Assembly: GCA_017398105.1 (NCBI GenBank)
Contig: JAFQHF010000076.1
Span: forward strand, 1 to 35,574
From: Oscillospiraceae bacterium
GTDB lineage: Bacteria; Bacillota_A; Clostridia; Oscillospirales; Oscillospiraceae
Length of the DNA: 35,574 nucleotides
Direction of reading: 5' to 3'
Shown: in pieces, positions 1 to 7,378 of the stretch
Layout: each line of letters opens with the position of its first letter
How positions within the stretch are numbered: the stretch's first letter is position 1
Position numbers and translations under genes: made by a program
The notes under the pieces: model-generated
Told to the model about the DNA's origin: nothing
Databases searched by the model: none
Seen by the model: only the letters and a program-made list of their open reading frames with translations

Positions 1-4
1 AGAC

Positions 5-65
5 CTCCTCATTATGGTAGTTGTGTGGTCGGCAAACCACTTCTACTATAATGGGGAGCTTTTTT
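5..65 (+). terminator. Long hairpin with T-tract at left edge
   Basis: A 16-bp outer stem (positions 5-20 pairing with 43-58, two non-Watson-Crick positions) and an inner GTGGT/ACCAC stem (25-29 with 36-40) are followed by CTTTTTT at 59-65. This fits an intrinsic terminator for a gene entering from beyond the left edge. It could also be a structured end of a mobile element. Confidence 0.55.
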
Positions 66-362
66 CTTGTCTACTTTACTCCTCGCTATAAGCTATTATT
101 TTACCCCCGGCTTAGCCGGGGGTTGTCTTTGGTGCAACCAATGCAAAAACCACTCATTTCCGCTGCGGCGGAAATGGGTGGTTTCGTGCTTGTTGAGGCT
201 CCCGCCCCAAGCCCTGGCGAACATAAATGTTCTGGTACGCAGCCCTCCGGACTGCGGCGACACGATTTTTTCAAAATCCCTAACGATGGGTTTTTAACTT
301 CGCTGAAAATTTCGGCGAAGTTCCGTAACTGTCATGATAAGTCGACTCTTTCGCCCGGGGCC
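66..362. other. Non-coding structured stretch, three further hairpins
   Basis: I see no convincing gene between the left edge and the integrase. The stretch holds three more clean hairpins: ACCCCCGGC/GCCGGGGGT (103-111 with 115-123), a 16-bp stem with a TGCG loop (148-163 with 168-183, one G-T pair), and AACTTCGC/GCGAAGTT (296-303 with 315-322). It lies in the putative integrated element next to int, where many elements carry att-arm sites, an excisionase or a structured RNA. No xis reading frame is recognisable. The density of hairpins suggests an RNA or protein-binding function, but none can be named. Confidence 0.35.
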
Positions 363-391
363 TTGACAGAAGGGGTGCTTTTTTATAAAAT
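363..391 (+). promoter_or_regulatory. Sigma-70 promoter of the integrase
   Basis: Perfect -35 TTGACA at 363-368, a 17-bp spacer and -10 TAAAAT at 386-391. It leaves a 5' leader of roughly 120 nt before the integrase start at 520. One of the best promoter matches in the window, so the integrase may be expressed constitutively unless repressed. Confidence 0.75.
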
Positions 392-519
392 AATATGCGA
401 ACATAATTTCTAATATAAAAGTTTTTCTCAAAAAATCCCTCATCCTTATGGAAATGTTTTGCAGCTGATATCATGACAATGCGCCTGCTGTGAGGCATTC
501 AGAAAGGAGTGCATGTATT

Positions 520-1725
520 ATGCCAAGCAGCAAGAAAAGCGCCGCAGGCTGCGGCAACATCCGAAAGAAAACCGTTAAGAGAAACGGAAAAGACTACACC
601 TACTGGGAAGCCAGATATACAGTTGGCTACGATCCCGGAACAGGTAAGCAGATTCAGAAATCCATCACAGGAAAAACACAAGGTGAAGTCGCTAAGAAGC
701 TAAAAGAGGCAACAGCTGCTTTGGACGCCGGTACTTACATTGCACCTAACAAGACCACAGTTGCACAATGGATGGATACCTGGCAAGCCAAATATTTAGG
801 CGCAGTGAAGTCATCCACCATCAGTTCCTATGAAGCCACCATCAAGAATCACATCAAGCCCTGTCTGGGTTCCATCAAATTGGAATCCCTCACTACCCAG
901 GACATTCAGGAGTTCTACAATGCCCGTCAGAAGGGCGACGAAATCAGAAAACCCCTTGCTCCCAAAACCATCAAGAACATCCATGGCGTCCTGCACAAGG
1001 CGCTTCAGCAGGCAATGCTTAACGGACTGATCCGCAACAATCCCGCCGATCCCTGTGTACTGCCAAGAAGATCCAGGCAAAAAGTCAAGCCGCTGAACGA
1101 AGAGCAGATCACCAGACTGATCAAAGCGTTGAAAGGCCACAAATACGAAAATCTGATCCTCACCACCTTGTTCACAGGACTCCGGGAAGGCGAGGTCTGC
1201 GGTCTGCAATGGGACTGTGTGAATCTGGAAACCGGAACCATTCTGGTGGACAAGCAGCTTCAGAGTCTGAGAAAATCCGTAAGAGGCAACCGGGATAAGT
1301 ACGCACTGGTTCCCACCAAGAATGGTAAGGAACGGTATCTGACCATAGCGCCCTTTGTAGTGGAACTTCTGAAAAAAGAGAAAGCAAAACAGGATGCCAA
1401 TCGGGAGTATTATGAGAATCTCTACGAAGAGTCTGGTCTGGTATTCACGGACGAGTCTGGTCACCGCATCACACCCCAGGCAGCTTACCGGGCATTCAAA
1501 CTGGTGGTGACTGAACTGGGAATGCCCCAAGCCCGCTTTCACGATCTTCGCCACTCTTACGCAGTTGCTTCCCTCCGATCCGGTGATGATGTGAAGACTG
1601 TCCAGGAAAATCTTGGCCATGCAACCGCCGCATTCACCCTGGATACCTACGGTCATGTTACAGAGCAAATGAAAACGGAAAGCGCCAACAGAATGGAAGC
1701 TTTCATCCAGTCTGTCAGCGCGTAA
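520..1725 (+). CDS. int: Tyrosine recombinase / phage- or ICE-type integrase
   Basis: Site-specific recombinase of the Tn916/lambda-integrase family, 401 residues, expected to integrate and excise an element at an att site by a covalent 3'-phosphotyrosyl intermediate. An N-terminal arm-binding (AP2-like) domain lies at about 12-70 (Tyr/Trp-rich), a SAM-like core-binding domain at about 75-175 and the catalytic domain at about 190-395. Catalytic residues visible: R222 in GLREGE, K267 in PTKNGK, H341 and R344 in HDLRHSY, H367 in LGHAT and nucleophile Y377 in LDTYGHV, so the enzyme looks intact. The ATG at 520 is chosen because AAGGAG (504-509) sits 10 nt upstream; an upstream in-frame GTG at 490 lacks a ribosome-binding site. 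The gene ends 117 bp from the 3' end of a tRNA-Gln gene, the usual arrangement for an integrase beside its att site. No excisionase is visible upstream. Confidence 0.93.
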   Translation: MPSSKKSAAGCGNIRKKTVKRNGKDYTYWEARYTVGYDPGTGKQIQKSITGKTQGEVAKKLKEATAALDAGTYIAPNKTTVAQWMDTWQAKYLGAVKSSTISSYEATIKNHIKPCLGSIKLESLTTQDIQEFYNARQKGDEIRKPLAPKTIKNIHGVLHKALQQAMLNGLIRNNPADPCVLPRRSRQKVKPLNEEQITRLIKALKGHKYENLILTTLFTGLREGEVCGLQWDCVNLETGTILVDKQLQSLRKSVRGNRDKYALVPTKNGKERYLTIAPFVVELLKKEKAKQDANREYYENLYEESGLVFTDESGHRITPQAAYRAFKLVVTELGMPQARFHDLRHSYAVASLRSGDDVKTVQENLGHATAAFTLDTYGHVTEQMKTESANRMEAFIQSVSA

Positions 1726-1750
1726 GGAAAAACTGAAGGGAAACCAAAAA

Positions 1751-1793
1751 ACCGCTTCTGAAGAATCGGAAGAATCCAAACTTCAAAAGCGGT
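1751..1793 (-). terminator. Minus-strand hairpin between int and tRNA
   Basis: A 13-bp imperfect stem (1751-1763 with 1781-1793, one mismatch) is followed on the minus strand by TTTTTTGG. It lies downstream of the tRNA-Gln terminator and may act as a second terminator that insulates the 3' end of int. On the plus strand no T-tract follows, so it is not an obvious terminator for int. Confidence 0.5.
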
Positions 1794-1798
1794 GAATG

Positions 1799-1833
1799 GA
1801 AAAAGAAACCCCAGGATTCCGGAGAATCCTGGG
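1799..1833 (-). terminator. tRNA-Gln terminator
   Basis: A perfect 10-bp stem CCCAGGATTC/GAATCCTGGG (1810-1819 with 1824-1833) with a CGGA tetraloop is followed on the minus strand by GGTTTCTTTTT. It starts 10 bp after the tRNA 3' end, so it terminates the tRNA transcript. Confidence 0.75.
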
Positions 1834-1842
1834 TGAATCTAA

Positions 1843-1916
1843 TGGCAGAGGATGAGGGATTCGAACCCCCGCAAACGGAGTCAGAGTCCGGTGTGCTACC
1901 GTTACACAAATCCTCT
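1843..1916 (-). tRNA. tRNA-Gln (anticodon CTG)
   Basis: Cloverleaf read on the minus strand: acceptor AGAGGAT/ATCCTCT, discriminator G and an encoded CCA (1843-1845), D arm GTG..CAC, anticodon loop CTCTGAC giving anticodon CTG (Gln), and T arm GGGGG-TTCGAAT-CCCTC. The layout matches glutamine tRNAs position for position. The outermost anticodon-stem pair is a C-T mismatch. The 3' end faces the integrase gene 117 bp away, so the 3' half of this tRNA is the probable attB/att core of the element to the left. Confidence 0.93.
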
Positions 1917-1931
1917 ATCTGCAACGGTTTT

Positions 1932-1959
1932 ATTATATGCAAGATTTCAAAAAAGTCAA
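1932..1959 (-). promoter_or_regulatory. Promoter of tRNA-Gln
   Basis: On the minus strand, -35 TTGACT (1954-1959) and -10 TATAAT (1932-1937) are separated by 16 bp, ending 15 bp before the mature tRNA 5' end. The AAAAAGTCA arm covering the -35 also pairs with TGACTTTTT at 1971-1979. The tRNA promoter may therefore overlap the terminator hairpin of the upstream glycosyltransferase gene. Confidence 0.75.
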
Positions 1960-1977
1960 TACCATTTTCTGACTTTT

Positions 1978-3003
1978 TTATAATAATTTTTCCGCTGCGG
2001 TCAGACTGTTTTTTACCAGCAGATCCGGCTTCAGGAAATTGCGGTAATAGGTTTCGTTTGCCAGCTTCATCCGGTACAGCTTTTCCGGATCATCCACCAG
2101 GCTTTGCACAGCATCGATGCACTGCTGGGCCGTTTCGAAAGCCAGATAGTTCTTCCCCGCCGCAAACGCGCCCGGAACCTGATAATGGAAGGTCTCATTG
2201 ACGATAGCCTTGGCCGCCGCCACGTATTCCGCCGTCTTCCAGCCAATGCTCTCGTGCAGACCCATGGTTCCGATGCAGATATCGCAGGAGTGCAGCAGCT
2301 TCACGTACTTTTTTCGCTCGGTCAGTCTGGCCGGAACCACCAGATCCGCCGCCCAGGCCCGGGATAGGGCATTGTCATTCAGGCCGCCTACGAAGGCGTC
2401 CCCATACCGTTCCCGCAGGGTGCGGATAATATGAATTCTCGCCTCATTGATCCCGGTCCGTTCCCGGTTGGTGGCTTCATCCAGACTGGGGTCCTTATCG
2501 TCCCACAGCCGGGTCAGGAAGAGAATCCTCGGCGGGTGACTGATTTGCTCTGCCCTGCCCTCAAAGACCTCCGCCGTAAAATACACATCCGGTGCCCGGC
2601 CCATCAGAGGCTTTGCCAGCGCTTTCCACACAGGCTCGTTGACGGGATTTTTCTTATGGGTCAGATGGTAATTAAAGCCCAGAGGCAGGATCTTATCCTG
2701 CTGCTGAGGAAAGAGTGCGGTATTTTTTTCTTCCGAATAGCTTCTTTTCAGATACACATCCGCCCAGTCCAGGCATTTTTCCATAGCGGCCCGGTCCTGG
2801 TAGCCGTCCCAGAGATCATAAACAAGCTTTTTCCCCTTGTATTCTGCCAGAACCACCGGCAGATCTTCAAATGCGTTGCCCGGCTTTCCGGTTCTGTCTT
2901 CCAGCTCCACATTCCAGCCCTGCTCCTTCAGCATCAGAAAGCCGGTGATGATCTGGGCATTGTGATGAATATGGGAGGGAATGATCACCTTTATCTTTTC
3001 CAT
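1978..3003 (-). CDS. Putative GT-B-type glycosyltransferase
   Basis: A 341-residue soluble protein starting MEKIKVIIPSHIHHNAQ, a pattern typical of GT-B glycosyltransferases, where a short beta strand leads into a loop. The C-terminal half has GT1/GT4-like features: an ILFLTRLWDDKDPS strand at about 160-173, and AADLVVPARLTERKKYVKLLHSCDICIG followed by GLHESIGWKTAEYVAAAKAIV at about 225-275, resembling the sugar-nucleotide-binding motif with a conserved Glu and a 'sensitive to abuse' Ala-Ala-Lys. No signal peptide or membrane segment is seen. ATG at 3003 is preceded by AAGGAG. The gene lies 9 bp after the DUF5662 gene and is probably co-transcribed with it. Acceptor and donor are unknown; a surface-polysaccharide role is a guess. 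Confidence 0.6.
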   Translation of the reverse strand: MEKIKVIIPSHIHHNAQIITGFLMLKEQGWNVELEDRTGKPGNAFEDLPVVLAEYKGKKLVYDLWDGYQDRAAMEKCLDWADVYLKRSYSEEKNTALFPQQQDKILPLGFNYHLTHKKNPVNEPVWKALAKPLMGRAPDVYFTAEVFEGRAEQISHPPRILFLTRLWDDKDPSLDEATNRERTGINEARIHIIRTLRERYGDAFVGGLNDNALSRAWAADLVVPARLTERKKYVKLLHSCDICIGTMGLHESIGWKTAEYVAAAKAIVNETFHYQVPGAFAAGKNYLAFETAQQCIDAVQSLVDDPEKLYRMKLANETYYRNFLKPDLLVKNSLTAAEKLL

Positions 3004-3012
3004 AACGTCTCC

Positions 3013-3561
3013 TTACGCTTCCCAGGGGAAGGGTTTTCCGGCCAGCACATTCTCCTTCAGATACCGGAAGGTCACTTCCTCGCCCTGTTCGGCCAGCATG
3101 GTCAGAATGTAGTTCAGCTCCTGCCGGGTCTGCTCACACATCAGTTCCCGTTCCCGGCTGCGGTTGAAATAGATCAGTGCGGAATCATCCCTGTAATTCT
3201 TCCCCTGATAGGTCATGCAGGCTGCCCTTCTGTCCATGACCATCTCCACCAGATACTTTCTGGGCATAGGGATGGATTCATAGTTCCGGGTTTCCCGGTT
3301 CATATCCGTCCAGTATTCATAATGGTGCCGGTTGCGGCCCTTGTGGTGTATCCAGGCCTCGCTGTAGCCCTTTTCCTCACGCTCGGCGGCGTTGGGACTG
3401 CGGGTACCCTGATAGTATTTTGCGCCCGATCGGAATTCCGTGGGAGAATATTTAGACAAATCGTGAGTCAGACCCTGCCAGTAAAGCCCAACCCGGAAGC
3501 AGCCGCCCCGGACAAGCCAGCGGTGCTTGGTGATGGTCTTGAAATGCTGCCATGCTTTCAT
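3013..3561 (-). CDS. DUF5662 family protein
   Basis: A 182-residue protein matching the DUF5662 family by its block pattern: an N-terminal KAWQHFKTITKHR, then GLYWQGLTHDLSKYSPTEF, SPNAAEREEKGYSEAW, HHKGRNRHHYEYW and a MPRKYLVEMVMDR segment. The many conserved His and Asp residues (HDLSKYS, HHKGRNRHHYEYW) look like a metal site of an HD-like helical fold, but the function is not established. The ATG at 3561 is chosen because GCAAAGGAGG lies just upstream; an upstream extension to 3687 has no family similarity. First gene of a two-gene operon with the glycosyltransferase. Confidence 0.75.
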   Translation of the reverse strand: MKAWQHFKTITKHRWLVRGGCFRVGLYWQGLTHDLSKYSPTEFRSGAKYYQGTRSPNAAEREEKGYSEAWIHHKGRNRHHYEYWTDMNRETRNYESIPMPRKYLVEMVMDRRAACMTYQGKNYRDDSALIYFNRSRERELMCEQTRQELNYILTMLAEQGEEVTFRYLKENVLAGKPFPWEA

Positions 3562-3588
3562 GGGAGATGCCTCCTTTGCGTTTGGTTT

Positions 3589-3617
3589 ATTATAGTATGT
3601 TTCCGGTGGGATTGCAA
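3589..3617 (-). promoter_or_regulatory. Promoter of the DUF5662/glycosyltransferase operon
   Basis: On the minus strand, -35 TTGCAA (3612-3617), a 17-bp spacer and -10 TATAAT (3589-3594), 28 bp before the start codon. Confidence 0.7.
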
Positions 3618-3717
3618 GGAAAAGATGGCGCCGGATGTTTGCACTGCTGCCTGCAGGGCGGCTTATGCGTAAACTATTCTGCCACACATTAAGATTTTCT
3701 TAATATCATGATTTCTG

Positions 3718-3746
3718 TTGACAAACAAGGTTTAATGAGTTAAACT
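3718..3746 (+). promoter_or_regulatory. Promoter of blaI-blaR1
   Basis: Consensus -35 TTGACA (3718-3723), a 17-bp spacer and -10 TAAACT (3741-3746). The -10 lies inside the first of two palindromic operators, so repressor binding would block RNA polymerase directly. Confidence 0.7.
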
Positions 3747-3774
3747 TCAATTATAGAGGTTTAATGCATTAAAC
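3730..3774 (+). promoter_or_regulatory. Two palindromic operators, probable BlaI sites
   Basis: GTTTAATGAGTTAAAC (3730-3745) and the perfect palindrome GTTTAATGCATTAAAC (3759-3774) are 29 bp apart centre to centre, close to three helical turns. They overlap the -10 and the start of the transcript of the adjacent blaI gene. BlaI/MecI repressors bind such paired dyads as dimers, so autorepression is the natural reading. Confidence 0.75.
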
Positions 3775-3792
3775 TTTCCGGAGGTAACAACT

Positions 3793-4155
3793 ATGGAAAC
3801 ACCGAAAATTTTTGAAAGTGAATACCGCTTCTGCCTGGTTCTCTGGGAGAACGAGCCGGTCAACTCCACGAAGCTTGTGGAGCTGTGCAAGGAACAGCTG
3901 GGCTGGTCCAAGGCGACCACCTATACCGTCATCCGGCGCTTAAGCGAACGGGGCGTTGTGAAAAACGAAAATGCCACCGTCACTGCCCTGATTTCCAAGG
4001 AACAGGCCCAGAAATCCCGGCTGGAGGAGATGGTGGAAGAGACCTTCGAGGGCAGTATGCCTGCCTTCATTGCCGCCTTCTCCAGGAGCAAAAAGCTGAC
4101 AAAAAGCGAGGTCGACCAGCTGAAAGCCCTGATCGACAGCTTTGAGGAGGAATGA
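3793..4155 (+). CDS. blaI: BlaI/MecI/CopY family transcriptional repressor
   Basis: A 120-residue winged-helix repressor, the normal length for BlaI/MecI. The N-terminal wHTH (about 5-75) has the family pattern WENEPVNSTKLVELCKEQLGWSKATTYTVIRRLSERGVVK. The C-terminal helices (about 80-120, rich in Glu/Lys) form the dimerisation part. In known systems the membrane protease BlaR1/MecR1 cleaves the repressor to induce the operon, and the partner is encoded immediately downstream with overlapping codons. Start ATG at 3793 follows CGGAGGTAAC. Two dyad operators lie just upstream. No beta-lactamase or PBP gene is nearby, so the regulon here is limited to itself or lies elsewhere. Confidence 0.9.
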   Translation: METPKIFESEYRFCLVLWENEPVNSTKLVELCKEQLGWSKATTYTVIRRLSERGVVKNENATVTALISKEQAQKSRLEEMVEETFEGSMPAFIAAFSRSKKLTKSEVDQLKALIDSFEEE

Positions 4156-4157
4156 CC

Positions 4158-7100
4158 ATGACTACCCTGTTCCAAAATGTACTGACCGCCAGTTTCCATG
4201 GCAGTGTCGTCATTCTGGCGGTGCTGCTTCTGCGGCTGGCACTGAAGAAAACCCCGAAGAAATTTCTGTGCCTGCTGTGGCTGCTGGCCGGTATCCGCCT
4301 GCTGATGCCCTTTGAGATCAAAAGCGACTTCAGCCTCCAGCCGGAACCCCGGCCCGTGGCTGAGATCCGGCAGCAGATGGAGGAAATCCTTTTCTTCGAA
4401 GAGCCCGCCTCCCCGCAGAAGGAATCCTCTTCCGCTTCCCGCTCCCCTGCCCGGAACCAATATACCCATACCCCTGCTGTTTCGGAGAATCCGGAACTTC
4501 CTGAGGAAGTGGAAACTGTTTATACTCCCAGCGCCATCACAGAGGAAGTCCGCACCGAAACCGACTATATGGCCATTGCCGCCTGGGTCTGGCTGGCCGT
4601 TGCCAGCCTGTTCCTGGTGTATACGGTTTTTTCCTACACCCGGCTGAAGCTGCTGGTGCGGGAGGCCGTGAAAATTCCCGGCGGCTGGGAATGCGACCAT
4701 ATTGAGACCGCCTTTATCCTGGGCTTCATCCGGCCCAAGATCTACATTCCCATGGGCCTGTCTCAGGTCGTGCGCAAACACATTCTGGCCCATGAGCGCA
4801 CCCACCTGGAAAAGGGCGATCACTGGTTCAAAATGATCGGTTTCATCGCCCTGGCCCTGCACTGGTTCAATCCTCTGGTGTGGGTCGCCTACATTCTGCT
4901 GTGCAAGGACATCGAAATGGCCTGCGACGAGCGGGTGGTTCAGTTCATGGACCTGCAGGAGCGAAAGGAATACTCTGCCGCCCTCTTGAACTGCAGCACC
5001 AGCAAGGCCCATTTTGCCGCCTGCCCTGTGGCCTTCGGCGAGGTCAGCGTAAAAGAACGGATCACCTCGGTTCTGAAGTACAAAAAGCCCGGTTTCTGGA
5101 TCTCCCTTGCCGGTATCATTGCCATTGTCTTCGTGGCCGTTTGCCTGGTGACTTCTCCCGAAGCGCAGGCACCTGCTGCGGAAACTGCCGCCGCTACCGA
5201 GCCCTCCGCCCCCATGACCGCCGAAGAAAAGGAGCAGCTGGCCCAATCCCGGGAGGAAGCACTGCTGCAGCAGGTTAAGGACGGCCTGGAAGATATGTTC
5301 TCCCGGGAAACGGCCGCCCTGGAATTCTATTCCAGCTATGAAGGCGGCGGCAGTGTTCCCTGGCAGTGCGCATATTTCACCCACGACGGCAACAAAATGT
5401 GGAGCATCCACGATTACCGTGACGGCCGCATTGAAAAGGAATATCTGATTCTGGACGGCATCCATTACGACTATGTGGATCAGCTGTGGGTAGCTGCCTC
5501 CGCCGGAGCCTATGCAGACCCGCTGGCGGAATTCCGGGAATGGTTCAATTTCGATCAGTATGACGATCTGTATGGCTTCAGTGAAAGCGACATTCAGACC
5601 ATTGACAGCAACTATTCTTACAGGCAGATCAAATTCATTGGATTAAAAGAGTATGACGGTATCCGCTATACCTTCTCCTTCAGCACTGACGGCCAGTTCA
5701 CCGGTGCCACCATAACCGGTCTGGACACCGGCTACGGTGAGGTGATTCATGTCACTCCATCCAGCTTCTATACGGAAAAGGATATCATCCAGCGCTTTGA
5801 GGATGCCAAAAAGTATACGGTTTCCGAGGAAGAATATGGCGAAAACAAGATCCCCAGCAACACCACCGACTATGACCGGGATTTCATGCTGGGTTCCGGT
5901 CAGATGCGCTGGTACTATTTCGACAAGAGCTGGCAGTTCGCCTGCGGCGCGGAAAACGCCACCGCCACAGGTCTGACCATGTTCTACTGCGAATCCGACG
6001 AGGGTCAGCAGTCCCTGACCGCCGATGACGGCTTCTGGCTGGAACAGCTGGTGGACGGAAAATGGCAGCTGCTGGAACCTGCCGCGGAGGTCACCAACGC
6101 CCCCGCTGAGAAGATCCATGTCTCCTGGACCACCCGGGACACCGTAAAAATCAGTTGGGCCGACAGCTACGGCACCCTGAACCACGGCTTCTACCGTCTG
6201 GGCCGTTACCATACGTTAGTGATGCCCGACGGGCGCACCGAAACCATCCACGCCTATGCCAAGTTCCGCGTCTATAATCCCAACCAGGATGTGCTGCTGA
6301 ATCAGTGCCGCAATGCTGTTCAAAATCTGCTCAATGCACAGCATTACCATCTGTACACCTTCGACTGGATGAGTGAGCATGACTATGAATACTACCACAG
6401 CAGCGAGGTCTGGAAGCACGGAAAGGATTATCTGGAGGTTGACCGCTACCCCCTGCGCAGCGACCTGTCCCAAATGTCCAACGTTCTCGGCTCCATGTGG
6501 CGTGACGGTAACTATTACAGCCTCAGCTGGGAGGACGAGCCTGCCACCTCCCCGGTATCCGAATGGAGCGGCTGTGTGGAAGGCTACATGGACGATTCCA
6601 ACTTCAGCATGTGGAGCTGGAGCTTTGAATGGTATGATGCCCAGGTGGAGGAAGTATACCAGGAGGGCAATACCATCCACATTATCGAGACCTATGACTT
6701 TAACGACCTGTACGAAAACACCGAGATCATTCTGACCCTTGATGACAGCGGCAATCTGAAAGGCATGGTAAAAGCCTACCTGCCCACGCGAAACTGTGCG
6801 GACAAGGACAAGGTCATTGAAGAGGAGCTGGTGGTCTTCGACACCGCCGCCAATGCAATCGGCACGCTTATCAGCAGCCAGGATATCGATACCCCCATGC
6901 CATTCTCCTGGGAGGACGACCGGCACTTCTATCCCGACATGCAGACCACGGGCTTCAAAAACACCTCCGCCAAGGCCATCAAAACCTGCACCGATGCCGT
7001 TGCCCGGGCAGATCAGGAATCCACCATGCCGCCTTTGATGGAATTTGAGAGCGGCTATTGCCAGTATAGAACCTTCCGCGATGACTCCGCCGGAATGTGG

Positions 7101-7193
7101 AAGGTGGAGCTGTTCTGGTGGCAGCACGACACCCGTCAGATCATTTATCTGAACGACCAGGGTATCACCCAGGGCATCATCAGTGAGGAATGA
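4158..7193 (+). CDS. BlaR1/MecR1-like M56 membrane metalloprotease with very large ectodomain
   Basis: Sensor-protease predicted to inactivate the BlaI repressor. The N-terminal about 335 residues are M56-like: membrane segments near 12-28 and 38-50, another near 138-160, then the zinc protease motif HERTH (about 212-216) with a downstream Glu in KDIEMACDE, and a final membrane helix near 311-332. A roughly 680-residue extracytoplasmic part follows, far longer than the roughly 250-residue penicillin-binding sensor of BlaR1/MecR1. It shows no SxxK/KTG penicillin-binding motifs and is rich in Trp, Tyr, Asp and Glu. Two regions (about 370-560 and 715-910) share a similar beta-rich build and flank an Ig-like region (about 580-700). 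I start at ATG 4158 because GAGGAGG (4144-4150) is 7 nt away; the ATG at 4152 is only 1 nt from it. Co-transcribed with blaI. Ligand unknown. Confidence 0.85.
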   Translation: MTTLFQNVLTASFHGSVVILAVLLLRLALKKTPKKFLCLLWLLAGIRLLMPFEIKSDFSLQPEPRPVAEIRQQMEEILFFEEPASPQKESSSASRSPARNQYTHTPAVSENPELPEEVETVYTPSAITEEVRTETDYMAIAAWVWLAVASLFLVYTVFSYTRLKLLVREAVKIPGGWECDHIETAFILGFIRPKIYIPMGLSQVVRKHILAHERTHLEKGDHWFKMIGFIALALHWFNPLVWVAYILLCKDIEMACDERVVQFMDLQERKEYSAALLNCSTSKAHFAACPVAFGEVSVKERITSVLKYKKPGFWISLAGIIAIVFVAVCLVTSPEAQAPAAETAAATEPSAPMTAEEKEQLAQSREEALLQQVKDGLEDMFSRETAALEFYSSYEGGGSVPWQCAYFTHDGNKMWSIHDYRDGRIEKEYLILDGIHYDYVDQLWVAASAGAYADPLAEFREWFNFDQYDDLYGFSESDIQTIDSNYSYRQIKFIGLKEYDGIRYTFSFSTDGQFTGATITGLDTGYGEVIHVTPSSFYTEKDIIQRFEDAKKYTVSEEEYGENKIPSNTTDYDRDFMLGSGQMRWYYFDKSWQFACGAENATATGLTMFYCESDEGQQSLTADDGFWLEQLVDGKWQLLEPAAEVTNAPAEKIHVSWTTRDTVKISWADSYGTLNHGFYRLGRYHTLVMPDGRTETIHAYAKFRVYNPNQDVLLNQCRNAVQNLLNAQHYHLYTFDWMSEHDYEYYHSSEVWKHGKDYLEVDRYPLRSDLSQMSNVLGSMWRDGNYYSLSWEDEPATSPVSEWSGCVEGYMDDSNFSMWSWSFEWYDAQVEEVYQEGNTIHIIETYDFNDLYENTEIILTLDDSGNLKGMVKAYLPTRNCADKDKVIEEELVVFDTAANAIGTLISSQDIDTPMPFSWEDDRHFYPDMQTTGFKNTSAKAIKTCTDAVARADQESTMPPLMEFESGYCQYRTFRDDSAGMWKVELFWWQHDTRQIIYLNDQGITQGIISEE

Positions 7194-7210
7194 TGCCGGA
7201 GAAAAAGAGA

Positions 7211-7348
7211 GAGGCGCCTGTCCCAAACGGACAGGCGCCTGAACTTGTTGAAAATCCCCTTTGGAGCTTTCCGCCAGTTCTTTGGCGGCAAATTCTGCGA
7301 AGCTTTTTTTGACAGTCTGAGGCGCCTGTCCAAAACGGACAGGCGCCT
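7211..7348. terminator. Twin 12-bp hairpins between blaR1 and prfC
   Basis: The same hairpin, AGGCGCCTGTCC with its complement, occurs twice in the same orientation (7212-7240 and 7320-7348; loops CAAAC and AAAAC). Between them lies a smaller hairpin CCGCCA/TGGCGG (7272-7277 with 7284-7289) followed by CTTTTTTT at about 7303-7310. The first copy is followed by CTCTCTTTTT on the minus strand and would end prfC. The second and the inner hairpin would end blaR1. The duplication makes the block look like a small repeat cassette rather than a simple bidirectional terminator. Confidence 0.6.
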
Positions 7349-7378
7349 TCCTTATTATAATAAATATGCCTTGCTTTA

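Noticed and set aside
3793..7193. Beta-lactam resistance locus
   Set aside because: Only the repressor and sensor-protease pair is present; there is no beta-lactamase or mecA-like gene, and the sensor lacks penicillin-binding motifs.
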